64,000 nt of DNA from Arcanobacterium phocisimile. GTDB lineage: Bacteria; Actinomycetota; Actinomycetes; Actinomycetales; Actinomycetaceae. A model generated the notes under the pieces. The model saw only the letters and a program-made list of their open reading frames with translations. It was not told the DNA's origin and did not search any database. Of the stretch, positions 16,964 through 26,754 are shown one piece after another. The position numbers were made by a program, and so were the translations under genes. The stretch spans positions 620,001 to 684,000 of the forward strand of contig NZ_CP070228.1 of assembly GCF_016904675.1 (NCBI RefSeq), given 5' to 3'. Each line of letters opens with the position of its first letter. The first letter of the stretch is position 1.

Positions 16964-18121
16964 GTGAATACTTTTACTCTTCTCCTCATCGTTGGCCCGC
17001 TCCTAGCTCTACTCATTGTTGGTGGAGCTATTGCTTACGTTAAAACTCGGAATAATAAGCAACTACCGCCGGTACACCGGGAAAGTCTGCCAACTGGCTA
17101 CGGTGCTGAAGATAGCACGCCTGATGGCGAGTGGGCAGAAGTAGGCGAAGAAGTCTCGCCCGAACTGCCAGCCGGCGGCGAAGCAATTGCGGGCCACCCT
17201 GGCGTGGATGTGCCCGAGTCAGTACCGTCGCGTATGCAGCGGCTACGTGCTCGCTTGGCTAATTCTGGCGGACTAGGCAAAGCACTTTTGGGTATTCTTT
17301 CGCGTGGCGATCTTTCACCCGCTGATTGGGAAGAGCTTGAAGATACTCTGCTGATGGCCGATGTTGGCCTCGATGCCACCACCGAAATCTTGGAAAACTT
17401 GCGCACTGCAGTTAAAGTTGCTGGACCTGATGCAGACTTGCGCGAGTTATTGCGTTCTGAGCTTCTTGCTGCGGTCTCGATTGATAAAGATCGTTCGTTG
17501 AACCTTACCGGCAAGCCCAGCACGATTCTGATGGTTGGCGTGAATGGTACCGGTAAAACCACCACCACTGGAAAGCTTGCTCGGTTGCTCGTTGCTGAAG
17601 AAAACACTGTGCTCTTAGGTGCGGCTGATACATTCCGTGCGGCCGCTGCAGATCAGCTCGGTACGTGGGGTGAGCGAGTTGGCGTTGAGGTTGTGCGTTC
17701 GGATCGTGAAGGCGCAGATCCAGCCTCGGTTGCTTTTGAGGCAGTTAAGCAAGGCTCTGATAACGGTGTCGATGTGGTTATTGTTGATACTGCGGGGCGT
17801 TTGCAAAACAAAGCTGGTTTGATGGACGAGCTTGGCAAGATCAAGCGCGTTATGGAAAAAACTGTTCCTACCAGCGAAGTTTTGCTGGTCCTGGATGCCA
17901 CTACCGGCCAAAATGGTATGACTCAAGCAAAGGTCTTCGCTGAAGCTGCTGGGATCACCGGAATTGTGCTCTCCAAGCTTGACGGCACTGCTAAGGGCGG
18001 AATCGTTATTTCGGTACAGCGTGAACTGGGCGTTCCAGTGAAGTTCGTTGGTCTTGGCGAAGGCGCCGATGATTTCGCACCGTTCGATCCAGAAAACTTC
18101 GTCGATTCGTTGCTCTCCTAG
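16964..18121 (+). CDS. ftsY: signal recognition particle receptor FtsY
   Basis: A 385-residue SRP receptor GTPase that docks the SRP-ribosome complex at the membrane. Residues 4-25 are a hydrophobic membrane-targeting segment, and an acidic A-like region follows to about residue 85. The NG domain carries G1 [16 protein letters not shown], the insertion-box region [15 protein letters not shown]3 [17 protein letters not shown] and G4-type [12 protein letters not shown]. The start is GTG behind a GGGAG that can be trapped in a hairpin. Its partner Ffh is encoded directly downstream, and a perfect palindrome separates the two genes. Confidence 0.97.
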   Translation: MNTFTLLLIVGPLLALLIVGGAIAYVKTRNNKQLPPVHRESLPTGYGAEDSTPDGEWAEVGEEVSPELPAGGEAIAGHPGVDVPESVPSRMQRLRARLANSGGLGKALLGILSRGDLSPADWEELEDTLLMADVGLDATTEILENLRTAVKVAGPDADLRELLRSELLAAVSIDKDRSLNLTGKPSTILMVGVNGTGKTTTTGKLARLLVAEENTVLLGAADTFRAAAADQLGTWGERVGVEVVRSDREGADPASVAFEAVKQGSDNGVDVVIVDTAGRLQNKAGLMDELGKIKRVMEKTVPTSEVLLVLDATTGQNGMTQAKVFAEAAGITGIVLSKLDGTAKGGIVISVQRELGVPVKFVGLGEGADDFAPFDPENFVDSLLS

Positions 18122-18125
18122 TGAC

Positions 18126-18154
18126 TTGCGTAGTGTGCTAAGCACACTACGCAA
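18126..18154 (+). terminator. perfect palindrome between ftsY and ffh, probable terminator
   Basis: TTGCGTAGTGTGCT (18126-18139) and AGCACACTACGCAA (18141-18154) are perfect 14-bp arms 4 bp after the ftsY stop. No T tract follows, as is common for actinobacterial terminator-like hairpins. Confidence 0.6.
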
Positions 18155-18165
18155 TACCGCTACTG

Positions 18166-18194
18166 TTGATAACCTTGTAGTCTGTGAATAATTA
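18166..18194 (+). promoter_or_regulatory. probable ffh promoter
   Basis: TTGATA (18166-18171) and TAATTA (18189-18194) are separated by exactly 17 bp. They place a start point about 10 bp upstream of the ffh ATG region, close to its GAAAGG ribosome-binding site. Confidence 0.6.
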
Positions 18195-18212
18195 ACCGTT
18201 GAAAGGTAACTT

Positions 18213-19766
18213 ATGTTCAACTCCCTGTCTGATCGCATAACTGGCTCATTACGTAATCTACGTAAGCGGGGCCGGCTATCTGAGCAGGATGTCGAAGCGG
18301 TTATCTCTGATATTCGCCGGGCACTACTTGATGCGGACGTCGCTCTTCCAGTGGTTCGCATGTTCACCGCAGCTGTCCGTGAGAAAGCTGTGGGAGCTGT
18401 AGCATCCCAAGCCCTGAACCCGGCCCAACAGGTTGTTAAGATCGTTAACGAAGAACTGATTTCGGTTCTTGGCGGGGAAACTCGTGAGCTGAACTGGGCA
18501 ACCGGCACTGCTCCAACAGTGATCATGCTTGCTGGTCTTCAAGGTGCTGGAAAGACCACCCTTGCCGGAAAACTTGGTCGCTGGTTGCGTGAAAGCGGAA
18601 AGCGTCCATTGTTGGTTGCTTCGGACTTGCAGCGTCCAAACGCTGTTCAGCAGCTCTCGGTTGTTGCCGAGCAAGCTGGGGTAGCGGTCTGGGCGCCAGA
18701 ACCAGGTAACGGTATTGGTGATCCGGTTCAGGTTGCTCGCACGGGTGTGGCACACGCACGTGAGAATGGTTTCGACGTCGTGGTGGTTGATACCGCGGGG
18801 CGTTTGGGTATTGACGAAGAGATGATGGAACAAGCTCGCCAGATTCGCGATGCGGTTGTTCCAGACGAAATTTTATTCGTCCTCGATGCGATGGTTGGTC
18901 AAGACGCTGTCAATACCTCACTCGCGTTCCGCGATGGGGTTGGATTTACCGGCGTTGTGCTCTCGAAGCTCGACGGCGATGCTCGCGGTGGTGCGGCGCT
19001 TTCAGTTCGTGGGGTTACTGGTCAGCCAGTGCTCTTTGCCTCCACAGGTGAGAAGCTCGATGCCTTTGAGCGCTTCCATGCTGATCGTATGGCATCGCGT
19101 ATTCTCGATATGGGTGACATCCTCACCCTGATCGAACAGGCAGAGCGTACCTGGAATGAAGAAGAAGCTGCCGATTTGGCAACGAAGATGGCCGGCGGTA
19201 CCTTCACGCTGGAAGATTTCTTGGCTCAGCTCAATCAGATGCGCAAGATGGGCTCGATGAAGAAGCTCATGGGTATGCTCCCGGGCATGGGACAATTCCG
19301 TGATGCGATTGAAAACTTTGATGAGCGCGAGATCGATCGCCAAGAAGCCATCGTTTTGTCGATGACGAAGAAAGAACGTGAAAACCCGAAGATTCTTAAC
19401 GGTTCGCGCCGGCAGCGTATCGCTAAGGGTTCGGGAACCACTGTTCAAGAAGTTAATTCTTTGATGGAACGCTTCGAACAAGCGAAGAAGATGATGACGT
19501 CCATGGCCCGCGGTGGCGGTATGCCAGGCATACCAGGGATGCCCGGACTGCCTGGAGCTGGTGGCGGCTTCACTAAGAAGCAAAACAAGAAGGCGAAGAA
19601 GAAGTCTGGTTCGAAGAAGGGACGCTCGGGTAATCCAGCAAAGCGTCGCCAGCAGGAACTCGAATCAGCCCGGAAGAAGGAACAGAACAAGAGTGGAGCA
19701 TTCGGCGCTGCAGATGCCGGGCAGCCAGAGGTAGATATCGATAGCCTCGCGAAGTTCCTACGGTAA
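18213..19766 (+). CDS. ffh: signal recognition particle protein Ffh
   Basis: A 517-residue SRP54-family GTPase that binds signal sequences and 4.5S RNA and hands ribosomes to FtsY. The G domain shows G1 LAGLQGAGKTTLAGKLGRWL, DLQRPNAVQQL, G3 VVDTAGRLGIDEEMM and VLSKLDGDARGGAALS. The C-terminal M domain holds the RNA-binding region with LNGSRRQRIAKGSG, then a flexible tail with GGMPGIPGMPGLPGAGGG and Lys-rich stretches. ATG 18213 has GAAAGG upstream. The length is typical of actinobacterial Ffh. Confidence 0.97.
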   Translation: MFNSLSDRITGSLRNLRKRGRLSEQDVEAVISDIRRALLDADVALPVVRMFTAAVREKAVGAVASQALNPAQQVVKIVNEELISVLGGETRELNWATGTAPTVIMLAGLQGAGKTTLAGKLGRWLRESGKRPLLVASDLQRPNAVQQLSVVAEQAGVAVWAPEPGNGIGDPVQVARTGVAHARENGFDVVVVDTAGRLGIDEEMMEQARQIRDAVVPDEILFVLDAMVGQDAVNTSLAFRDGVGFTGVVLSKLDGDARGGAALSVRGVTGQPVLFASTGEKLDAFERFHADRMASRILDMGDILTLIEQAERTWNEEEAADLATKMAGGTFTLEDFLAQLNQMRKMGSMKKLMGMLPGMGQFRDAIENFDEREIDRQEAIVLSMTKKERENPKILNGSRRQRIAKGSGTTVQEVNSLMERFEQAKKMMTSMARGGGMPGIPGMPGLPGAGGGFTKKQNKKAKKKSGSKKGRSGNPAKRRQQELESARKKEQNKSGAFGAADAGQPEVDIDSLAKFLR

Positions 19767-19774
19767 GTACCCGC

Positions 19775-20848
19775 ATGGCAAACTATCGCCTCAGCGGCAC
19801 GTTACGCGGAACCCAACGTCACGAAGTATGGATCGTGGACGGGGTGATCTCGTATCGGGCGCCGCAAGGGCGAGTCATTGACATGCGCGGGTACGTCTAT
19901 CCGGGCCTGCTTGATGCTCATACCCATCCCGGCCTGAACCGGGACGGTAACCTGTTATCACGCCAGGAGGTGCGTCGGCGTTTAGAGGCGTTGCGCAGCT
20001 GGGGTGTTACTGCGGTACGTGACAGTGGTGGCCAACAAAACCCGAGCCATGACCGTGCCGTTGGGCTTCCCCGAATTATTCACTGTGGCCAGCATATTTC
20101 GCGTCCACGCCGCTACACCCGGTATTTGGCGGTAGAAGTCGAACCAGAAGACCTCGTAGCACAAGCATTGTTTGAATACGAAAAGTCTGATGGTTGGATC
20201 AAACTTGTTGGCGATTGGATCGATCGTGAAGCAGGGGACAACCTTCCGGTCTGGCCACGTCAAGCACTCGTTGAGGCAGTCGCTGCTGTGCATGAGCGCG
20301 GCGGAAAAGTGACCGTGCATTCGTTTTGTGCTGAAACCATCGACGATCTGCTCGAAGCCGGAGTCGATGGCATTGAACACGGCACTGGAATGACCGCCGA
20401 ACATCTACAAGAAGTCGCCCGCCGCGAAATTTTGATTACCCCAACTGTCCATCAAATCCGCCGATTCCCGGAATTTGCGCACGCCGGGGCACGCTTCCCG
20501 AAGTATGCGCAACGGATGTTACGCATGGATGAGCATCGCCGCGAACACCTGCAGCTGATGATCGATTCTGGGGTTCCGATGCTGATGGGAACAGACACGG
20601 CAGAGAACGTCACCGAGGTTGCTATGCCGCATGAGCTTATAGCCGCCGTCGAGGACGGCTTCTCGCCAGCACTAGCCATGGCGAACGCTAGTTACGCTGG
20701 CCGGCGCAGGCTCGGTTTCCCTACCTGGGAAGAAGGAATGCCAGCCGACTTCGTCGTCTACGGCAACGATCCAGAAGTCGACATTCGGCAAACTCTCACC
20801 CCAGCATCAGTCTTCATTGACGGTATTCGGTTCCCAGGGAAGAATTGA
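19775..20848 (+). CDS. amidohydrolase-superfamily metal-dependent hydrolase
   Basis: A 357-residue protein with the subtype I amidohydrolase layout. An N-terminal beta-sandwich is followed by the metal site PGLLDAHTHPGL (HxH, about residues 47-58), a probable carboxylated-lysine strand near WIKLVGDW, HSFCAET and IEHGTGMT histidines, and the LMGTDTAENV Asp. The imidazolonepropionase-like and imidazolone/prolidase-like groups are nearest in pattern, but the substrate cannot be read from the sequence. It begins 8 bp after ffh, is probably on the same transcript, and is closed by the strong terminator at 20862. Confidence 0.85.
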   Translation: MANYRLSGTLRGTQRHEVWIVDGVISYRAPQGRVIDMRGYVYPGLLDAHTHPGLNRDGNLLSRQEVRRRLEALRSWGVTAVRDSGGQQNPSHDRAVGLPRIIHCGQHISRPRRYTRYLAVEVEPEDLVAQALFEYEKSDGWIKLVGDWIDREAGDNLPVWPRQALVEAVAAVHERGGKVTVHSFCAETIDDLLEAGVDGIEHGTGMTAEHLQEVARREILITPTVHQIRRFPEFAHAGARFPKYAQRMLRMDEHRREHLQLMIDSGVPMLMGTDTAENVTEVAMPHELIAAVEDGFSPALAMANASYAGRRRLGFPTWEEGMPADFVVYGNDPEVDIRQTLTPASVFIDGIRFPGKN

Positions 20849-20861
20849 TCGATCGTATAGC

Positions 20862-20905
20862 TCGAGGCTCAATCTACATCTGAGTAGATTGAGCCTCGAA
20901 TTTTT
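20862..20905. terminator. bidirectional rho-independent terminator
   Basis: Arms TCGAGGCTCAATCTAC (20862-20877) and GTAGATTGAGCCTCGA (20884-20899) are 16-bp perfect complements followed by ATTTTT. The hairpin lies between the convergent amidohydrolase and the membrane protein at 20949, so it can serve both. Confidence 0.88.
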
Positions 20906-20948
20906 AGCATCATACAGCTTCAGCTGCAGACTTTTCGTTCCACTAGCA

Positions 20949-21338
20949 TTAGCGAGAACGCTGGGTGTACAAGCCCAATGTGCCTAGCCAGACCGTGATC
21001 CCCGCAATGCTCAGAACTGCCGACAGTGGCGTGCCTGCAAGATAGTTCAGCATCGACGGATATTTTTCAATATTCACAACACCGTTGTAGAGTGCGAGGA
21101 ACAACAAGAATTCGCCGAGCAAAAACGCGATGGTGAGATTACGTGACTCAGAATTCCAGGTGGACGTCACCAATAGAGCATCCAGCGCCGCAATGCCGAC
21201 GAGAGTCAACAAGAATGCGATGATCATCGGCAGGAATGGAAAACCGGTTCCTGATACTAGCGGAGAAGCGAAGACCACGTAGATCATCGCCGCCAATAGC
21301 AAGCTACCGAATGACATCAAGGTCAGTGCTTTCGTCAT
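20949..21338 (-). CDS. four-helix membrane protein of unknown function
   Basis: A 129-residue protein with four hydrophobic segments: about residues 5-27, 34-57, 68-88 and 103-123. There are only short loops and a basic C terminus (YTQRSR), so it is an integral membrane protein with no large extracytoplasmic domain. I recognise no family motif. The ATG is followed by a Lys, consistent with a simple inner-membrane protein. It faces the CDF transporter gene on the same strand, 131 bp further right, and ends at the shared terminator. Confidence 0.65.
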   Translation of the reverse strand: MTKALTLMSFGSLLLAAMIYVVFASPLVSGTGFPFLPMIIAFLLTLVGIAALDALLVTSTWNSESRNLTIAFLLGEFLLFLALYNGVVNIEKYPSMLNYLAGTPLSAVLSIAGITVWLGTLGLYTQRSR

Positions 21339-21469
21339 AATTACTCCAATGCACTAGTGCGAGTACATTACTGCACTTCCACGCGGATGTGTCCCCTCAG
21401 TGATAAAAGCACGCCACGCAAAAGTTGATACATATAGTATATTGGAGATTTCACCTGAAAGTGTTCGAA

Positions 21470-22402
21470 TCAATCTCCCAACGGAATGAAGCCTTGCGGA
21501 ATATCTTTATACGATTCCGGATCGTTAATCGGCTCGACGTGGACGGTCACGACGGCGTCGTCAAGCACCTCTTTGATCTGGGTCACGAGCATCTCGGCAA
21601 AATCGTGGCCCTTCTTCACCGTCCAGGAATCAGGAACCAAGGCGTCGAACTTAATGAACCGCTGATGGCCAGAAACGCGAGTCTGTAACCCGTGAAAGGC
21701 GATCATTCGCGGATGCGAATGCGCCGCGAGAATCGCCACGATCGTCTGATTCTCACTATCTGGCAACGCCACATCCATCAGTCCAGCTAAGGCGTCGCGC
21801 ATCAGCCCAATGCCCACGTAGATAATGTTGAGCGCCACGATAATAGCAACAATCGGATCGAGATAGACCCAATGCGTCAGCGCCACCAAACCAACACCGA
21901 GAATAACGCCTAGAGAAGTGACGATATCGGTGAAGAGGTGATGAGCATCGGCAGTTAACGACGGGGAGTGGTAGCGTCTGCCTGCGCGGAGCAACACAAA
22001 TCCGGTTGCGGCGTTGATCAAACCGGCAATCAGCGAGATTGCGATACCTAGCCCAATCGACTCCACCGGAACCGGGCGTAAAATCCGGCCGATAGCCGAG
22101 AAAATGATTAACGCGGCCGCCCCGAAGATCATTGCGCCTTCCACGGCTGCGGAAAAGTATTCGGCCTTTGCGCGGCCGAACGTGTAGCGTGCATTAGCTG
22201 GCTGTGCGGCAAGTTTGAGCGAAATAACTGCCACGATCGCCGCCACCAGATTCACCACAGACTCCATTGCGTCCGAAAGCAACGATACGGAACCGGTGAT
22301 CTCGTAGGCGATATACTTCAAGGCAATGGTAGCAATTGCGGCCCCCACAGAAAGCCAGGCGTACTTGGAGATATCGCGCGGTGAACTGGACGATGAATGC
22401 AT
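21470..22402 (-). CDS. cation diffusion facilitator (CDF) divalent metal transporter
   Basis: About 310 residues from the ATG at 22400-22402; the frame is open 35 codons further upstream, without similarity. Six membrane helices carry the paired metal-binding motifs of CDF proteins: SLLSDAMESVVN in helix 2 (the usual HxxxD His is replaced by Ser, as LxSDAxES) and ADAHHLFTDIVTSLGV in helix 5 (HxxxD present). A C-terminal cytoplasmic metal-binding domain with VSGHQRFIKFDALV and VTVHVEPI follows. It would export Zn, Mn, Fe or similar ions by proton antiport. Ion identity cannot be read with confidence. Confidence 0.88.
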   Translation of the reverse strand: MHSSSSSPRDISKYAWLSVGAAIATIALKYIAYEITGSVSLLSDAMESVVNLVAAIVAVISLKLAAQPANARYTFGRAKAEYFSAAVEGAMIFGAAALIIFSAIGRILRPVPVESIGLGIAISLIAGLINAATGFVLLRAGRRYHSPSLTADAHHLFTDIVTSLGVILGVGLVALTHWVYLDPIVAIIVALNIIYVGIGLMRDALAGLMDVALPDSENQTIVAILAAHSHPRMIAFHGLQTRVSGHQRFIKFDALVPDSWTVKKGHDFAEMLVTQIKEVLDDAVVTVHVEPINDPESYKDIPQGFIPLGD

Positions 22403-22648
22403 ACCTCTATTGTGCCCATGTTTATGGGCATCTCCACAATGTGAGGTGAGGGATGCCACCTTCGAGCTTTTCGTCAAAGAATAGCGAAGTAGTGCGAATT
22501 CTGGCACAATAGATCGTTGTACTCAGGTTGCAATTCGGGCCTCTCACCGAGTGAATACCTCAGTTAGGAATGATGAGATTTTACGTGTATTTCCCACCGG
22601 AAAATCTTGGAATTCCGCCCAACTATAGAACCAGGAGTGACCACAAAA

Positions 22649-23113
22649 GTGGCAGTCAAGATTCGTTTAAAGCGCATGGGTAAGATCCGTGAAGCGCACT
22701 ACCGTGTTGTTGTCGTCGATTCTCGTAAGAAGCGTGACGGTCGCGTCATCGAAGAGATCGGTTACTACAACCCAAACACCAACCCGTCAGTTATCGACAT
22801 CAACTCTGAGCGTGCTCAGTACTGGATCGGCGTTGGCGCACAGCCATCCGAAGCAGTACTTGCTCAGCTGAAGATCACCGGTGATTGGCAAGCAGCTAAG
22901 GGTCTCGAAGGTGGTTCCACCCTCAAGACTCTCGAGAAGGTCGATCCAGAGAAGGCTCGCGAAGAAGCTATCGCGGCTGTCCAGGACGAAGCTGAGAAGC
23001 GTCGTGCTGCACAGGCAAAGGCTCGTGAAGAAGCTGAAGCTAAGGCTGCCGCCGAAGCTGCTGAAGCAGAAACCGAAGCTGAGACCCCAGCTGAAGAGAC
23101 TGAGGAAGCCTGA
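22649..23113 (+). CDS. rpsP: 30S ribosomal protein S16 with long Glu/Ala-rich tail
   Basis: S16 core [19 protein letters not shown] through residue ~85, with the conserved [19 protein letters not shown]. The start is the GTG at 22649, behind AGGAG, because the extra upstream codons to 22607 have no similarity. At 154 residues it is far longer than the usual 80-90. The last 60 residues are a highly charged Ala/Glu/Lys helix-forming tail. It is the first gene of rpsP-khpA-rimM-trmD-rplS and overlaps khpA as TGATG. Confidence 0.96.
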   Translation: MAVKIRLKRMGKIREAHYRVVVVDSRKKRDGRVIEEIGYYNPNTNPSVIDINSERAQYWIGVGAQPSEAVLAQLKITGDWQAAKGLEGGSTLKTLEKVDPEKAREEAIAAVQDEAEKRRAAQAKAREEAEAKAAAEAAEAETEAETPAEETEEA

Positions 23114-23349
23114 TGTTAGCCGAAGCCTTGGAACACCTCGTCCGTGGAATCGTGGACAACCCCGACGACGTCGAGGTTTCATCACGAACCAACCGCCGCG
23201 GTGAACTTCTTGAAGTTCGCGTAAACCCGGAGGACTTGGGCCGCGTGATTGGTCGTAATGGCCGCACGGCCAAGGCATTGCGTTCCGTTATGGGCGCACT
23301 GGCTACGAACGGTTCCGTTCGCGTTGATGTGATCGAAACAGATCGCTGA
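23113..23349 (+). CDS. khpA: KH-domain RNA-binding protein KhpA
   Basis: A 78-residue protein made of one KH domain. The GxxG loop is in GRVIGRNGRTAKALRSVMGA, and the N-terminal LAEALEHLVRGIVDNPDDV is typical of the KhpA (YlqC) family. Members bind RNA, often paired with KhpB. It is translationally coupled to rpsP by a TGATG overlap, in the position usual for this gene. Confidence 0.93.
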   Translation: MLAEALEHLVRGIVDNPDDVEVSSRTNRRGELLEVRVNPEDLGRVIGRNGRTAKALRSVMGALATNGSVRVDVIETDR

Positions 23350-23360
23350 ATTTACGTGTC

Positions 23361-23395
23361 ATAGACCCGCCCTTGGATACCGAGGGCGGGTCTAT
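23361..23395 (+). terminator. hairpin between khpA and rimM, attenuator or terminator
   Basis: ATAGACCCGCCCT (23361-23373) and AGGGCGGGTCTAT (23383-23395) form a 13-bp stem followed by CTCTTAG. Genes continue in the same direction 19 bp later, so it may only lower transcription into rimM-trmD. Confidence 0.65.
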
Positions 23396-23413
23396 CTCTT
23401 AGAAAGGCTATTC

Positions 23414-23935
23414 ATGCTGTTAACTGTTGCGATTGTCGGAGCGCCACACGGGCTTAAAGGCGATGTGAAACTCAACGTGCGCACGGACTCTCCAGAGCGC
23501 CGCCTCGTCGTCGGAAAAATGTATGAAACCGAACCAGCAGAACTCGGGCCAGTAACTATCGCCTCGGTACGTTCACATAAAGGTTCCACCTATGTTACGT
23601 TCGTTGAGTATGCTGACCGCACCGGTGCGGAAGCACTACGCGGCGTCAAACTCGTCGTCGAAACCGACGAAGACGAAATCGAAGAAGATGCCTGGTATGC
23701 CCACGAACTCGTTGGCCTCGAAGCACTCGATCCCGAAGGCTACGAACTCGGCGAAGTCACCGGCCTTGAACCCGGACCAGCCCACGATTACCTGATCGTG
23801 CGCGAACCCGACGGGATCCTCACCAAAGTTCCATTCGTCAAAGCAATCGTGACCGAGGTCGATCTCGATGACAACTGCGTCATCATCGACGCCCCAGCAG
23901 GATTATTCTCCGACGCAGAGCTGGAGATCGACTAA
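23414..23935 (+). CDS. rimM: ribosome maturation factor RimM
   Basis: A 173-residue 16S processing factor that helps assemble the 30S head and binds S19. The N-terminal beta-barrel begins [19 protein letters not shown], and the C-terminal PRC-barrel domain includes [18 protein letters not shown] and the closing [20 protein letters not shown]. The ATG has AGAAAGG upstream. Its TAA overlaps the trmD ATG by one base (TAATG). Confidence 0.95.
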   Translation: MLLTVAIVGAPHGLKGDVKLNVRTDSPERRLVVGKMYETEPAELGPVTIASVRSHKGSTYVTFVEYADRTGAEALRGVKLVVETDEDEIEEDAWYAHELVGLEALDPEGYELGEVTGLEPGPAHDYLIVREPDGILTKVPFVKAIVTEVDLDDNCVIIDAPAGLFSDAELEID

Positions 23936-25278
23936 TGCGTATCGACATCATGACGGTTTTCCCGGAGTTCTTCTCGGTACTTGACGTCTCCCTCGTGGGC
24001 AAAGCCCGCCAGCGCGGACTGTTAAGTATCGACGTCCATGACGTTCGCGACTGGACCACAGACGTACACCGGACCGTTGACGATACGCCATTTGGTGGCG
24101 GTGCCGGCATGGTGATGAAACCGGACGTGTGGGGGCGTGCTATCGATGACGTGCGCAGCTACACCGACGCGCAAGCAACATGCGTTCTTGCAATTCCCAC
24201 CCCCTCAGGTGAGCCGCTGACGCAACAAAAATGCTACGAGCTCGCCCAAGCAGACCACATGATCATCGCCTGTGGCCGGTACGAGGGAATTGACTCACGT
24301 GTCGCGCAGTATTACGCTGAACAACCCAACGTCGTCGTCTATGAATATTCGCTCGGCGACTACGTCCTCAACGGTGGGGAAGTTGCGGCCACCGCGCTCG
24401 TCGAAGCAGTCGGCCGCCTCGTGCCTGGTATGGTGGGCAACCCGCAGTCTCTCGTTGAAGAATCCCACGGTGCAGCCGGTCTGCTCGAATACCCGGTCTA
24501 TACGCGTCCGGCAGAGTTTCGCGGAATTGAGGTTCCGGAGGTTTTAACGTCGGGAAACCACGGAGCAGTAGACCGTTGGCGACGCGACCGCGCGCTCGAA
24601 CGCACCGCGCAACGCCGCCCAGACATGATTGCGCGCCTGACCGACCTCGATAAAAAAGACTGCGCTGTCTTGGTGCGCTACGGCTGGATTCGGCCAGCGA
24701 AAACCACCGCTCCGGTACGTCAGGTAACGTTACGAACCGCAACGGACAACGACGTCGAACGCCTCGTTGCGCTCGCGGCAGCGACGTTCCCAGATGCTTG
24801 TCCGCGATACTTACCTGAAGAAGCTATCGCTGAGCATGTAAGGATGTATTTGTCACCGGAACAATTCCGAGACTGGTTGCGTGACCCGCACGCCGTCGTC
24901 GTGGTTGCTGAGATGGACTACGAACTTATTGGGTACAGCGTGACGCTCACCGGTGCCGACGCAGCGCGAGAACCAGGAGCTCCGCAGGTGAGCGAAACTG
25001 AGTCACTTGCTTACTTGTCAAAGTTTTATCTCGAGCGCAGTTGGCGCGGGAGTGGACTTGCTAGGCTACTCATGAACGCCACGATCACCCATACCACCGA
25101 GATTGCGCCTAATGATCGTGAAACATTGCTGTGGGTCGGCACTAGCGAAACCAACCGTCGGGCTATCAAAGCCTACAAAAAAGCAGGATTTACCACGTAC
25201 GGCAAACGCATCTTCGTCGTAGGTGACGTGGATAATACCGATGTCACTTTAGTGCGTTCCCTAAATCTGGCAGAATAA
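23935..25278 (+). CDS. trmD: tRNA (guanine37-N1)-methyltransferase fused to a GNAT acetyltransferase domain
   Basis: Residues 1 to about 255 are a complete TrmD with [13 protein letters not shown], the [14 protein letters not shown] segment, the trefoil-knot SAM site [14 protein letters not shown] and [14 protein letters not shown]. TrmD methylates G37 next to the anticodon and prevents frameshifting. From about residue 262 an uninterrupted GNAT fold follows: [17 protein letters not shown], then the acetyl-CoA loop [16 protein letters not shown] and [20 protein letters not shown]. The protein is 447 residues instead of about 240-270. No stop or start separates the halves. Whether the second domain acts on the tRNA, a protein or an unrelated small molecule is unknown. 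Confidence 0.93.
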   Translation: MRIDIMTVFPEFFSVLDVSLVGKARQRGLLSIDVHDVRDWTTDVHRTVDDTPFGGGAGMVMKPDVWGRAIDDVRSYTDAQATCVLAIPTPSGEPLTQQKCYELAQADHMIIACGRYEGIDSRVAQYYAEQPNVVVYEYSLGDYVLNGGEVAATALVEAVGRLVPGMVGNPQSLVEESHGAAGLLEYPVYTRPAEFRGIEVPEVLTSGNHGAVDRWRRDRALERTAQRRPDMIARLTDLDKKDCAVLVRYGWIRPAKTTAPVRQVTLRTATDNDVERLVALAAATFPDACPRYLPEEAIAEHVRMYLSPEQFRDWLRDPHAVVVVAEMDYELIGYSVTLTGADAAREPGAPQVSETESLAYLSKFYLERSWRGSGLARLLMNATITHTTEIAPNDRETLLWVGTSETNRRAIKAYKKAGFTTYGKRIFVVGDVDNTDVTLVRSLNLAE

Positions 25279-25409
25279 GAACGCTTGCTGTAAAAAGATA
25301 TACACACGCCTGCCGCAGGGGGCCGTATATGGAGCAAGAATAATGCACATACGAACGGGGCTTGCCCCGGAAAGCATTCTGGCCTGCGTGCAGAATGGTA
25401 GAGAGAATC
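25279..25409 (+). other. leader region of rplS with GC hairpin
   Basis: This 131-bp gap holds a compact hairpin CGGGGCTTGCCCCG just upstream of rplS. It may act in autoregulation of L19 or in mRNA processing. I see no match to a named leader motif. Confidence 0.35.
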
Positions 25410-25754
25410 ATGGATTTTCTAAAGAAGATTACTGAGTCCCAGCTCACCGAGCGTCCATCCTTCCGCCCTGGCGATACCGTTAAGGTCAACGTCAAGGTTG
25501 TTGAAGGTAACCGCCACCGTATCCAGGTCTTCCAGGGCCTCGTTATCGCCCGCAAGGGTGGCAACGGTGTCAACGGTACCTTCACAGTTCGTAAGGCATC
25601 GTTCGGCGTTGGAGTGGAGCGTACGTTCCCATTGCACTCTCCAAATGTTGACTCGATCGAGGTCGTTACCCGCGGTGACGTCCGTCGTGCAAAGCTATAC
25701 TACTTGCGTAACGTACGTGGTAAGGCTGCAAAGATTAAGGAAAAGCGCAACTAA
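25410..25754 (+). CDS. rplS: 50S ribosomal protein L19
   Basis: 114 residues from the ATG at 25410; in-frame codons upstream to 25362 have no family similarity. The [20 protein letters not shown] and [19 protein letters not shown] stretches and the C-terminal [19 protein letters not shown] identify L19, which sits at the 30S-50S interface. It ends the rpsP-trmD-rplS cluster and is followed by a clear terminator. Confidence 0.96.
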   Translation: MDFLKKITESQLTERPSFRPGDTVKVNVKVVEGNRHRIQVFQGLVIARKGGNGVNGTFTVRKASFGVGVERTFPLHSPNVDSIEVVTRGDVRRAKLYYLRNVRGKAAKIKEKRN

Positions 25755-25775
25755 GCTCGCTGATCACAATCGTCG

Positions 25776-25808
25776 AAATGCCCTGGTTAGACCAGGGCAT
25801 TTTGTTTT
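25776..25808 (+). terminator. rho-independent terminator after rplS
   Basis: AAATGCCCTGGT (25776-25787) and ACCAGGGCATTT (25791-25802) form a 12-bp stem with TAG loop bases, followed by TGTTTTG. Confidence 0.9.
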
Positions 25809-25907
25809 GTGATAGAACTGATACCTGACTCGCCCGCCGGCAGTGCACGAAATCCCAGCTGTTTATGTAATCTTAAGAAGAAGAAAAATTATAGGTCAGG
25901 GAGCACG

Positions 25908-26741
25908 ATGTCATCGCACGACGATGCAGAATTTGATGCCGAACGTTACGCGCCGGCTCCAGCAGAGATGCCGCCGATTTTTGAGCCGGAATCTCTTGAA
26001 GAAGCGCGCGCCCAACGGCTACGTATCGTGCTGCCAGATACAACGGAAAAAAATATTCCGCTGTGGCGCAAGATCTTCTCCTCCCTGCTCGAAATTGCTA
26101 CGGTTCTCGCAATCGCATTACTGTTCTCAGTTGTGCTTAAAACCTTCTTCTTGCAGGCTTTCGAGATTCCGTCAGGGTCTATGGAAGATACGATTATTAA
26201 AGACGACCGCGTAATCGTAAACAAAATGGCCGATACCGCAGGTGAACTCAACCGTGGCGATATCATCGTCTTCCTCGATCCAGGGCAATGGTTAGCTAAC
26301 GCTCCAAAGGAAGAACTCTCCGGTTTCCAATCCGGGATGCGTAACGTGGGAGAAGCTCTCGGGTTGCTCCCACGGAATGCCGGAAGCCATTTGATTAAAC
26401 GCCTGATTGGATTACCAGGTGATCATGTTGCCTGCTGTGATGATAAAGGCCGAGTAACGGTTAATGATACGCCGATTGACGAAACCTATATCAAGCCAGG
26501 TGTAACTCCGTCCAATGAGCCCTTCGACGTGACTGTACCGCGCGGCCACCTGTGGGTGATGGGCGATAACCGTTCCGACTCCAGCGATTCGCGTTACCAC
26601 CAGCGGGTTGAAGGATCAGGATTTGTGCCGATCCGTAATGTTGAAGGCCGGGCATGGTTGCGTATCTTGCCACTGTCGCGCTTTGGCGAACTCCCGGATG
26701 TCTCCGAAGTGTTTGAGGGCGTGCCAGCTCCCAAACAGTGA
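25908..26741 (+). CDS. lepB: signal peptidase I
   Basis: 277 residues from the ATG at 25908, which follows GGGAG at 5 bp; the longer frame from 25809 crosses the rplS terminator side and is not used. A long cytosolic N terminus (1-55) precedes one membrane helix (about 58-82). The catalytic Ser91 is in [12 protein letters not shown] and Lys164 in [14 protein letters not shown]. The box [19 protein letters not shown] is also present. It cleaves signal peptides on the outer face of the membrane and would process the secreted proteins at the right end of this window, except for the lipoproteins. Confidence 0.95.
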   Translation: MSSHDDAEFDAERYAPAPAEMPPIFEPESLEEARAQRLRIVLPDTTEKNIPLWRKIFSSLLEIATVLAIALLFSVVLKTFFLQAFEIPSGSMEDTIIKDDRVIVNKMADTAGELNRGDIIVFLDPGQWLANAPKEELSGFQSGMRNVGEALGLLPRNAGSHLIKRLIGLPGDHVACCDDKGRVTVNDTPIDETYIKPGVTPSNEPFDVTVPRGHLWVMGDNRSDSSDSRYHQRVEGSGFVPIRNVEGRAWLRILPLSRFGELPDVSEVFEGVPAPKQ

Positions 26742-26754
26742 AAGGCTGGAGTGA

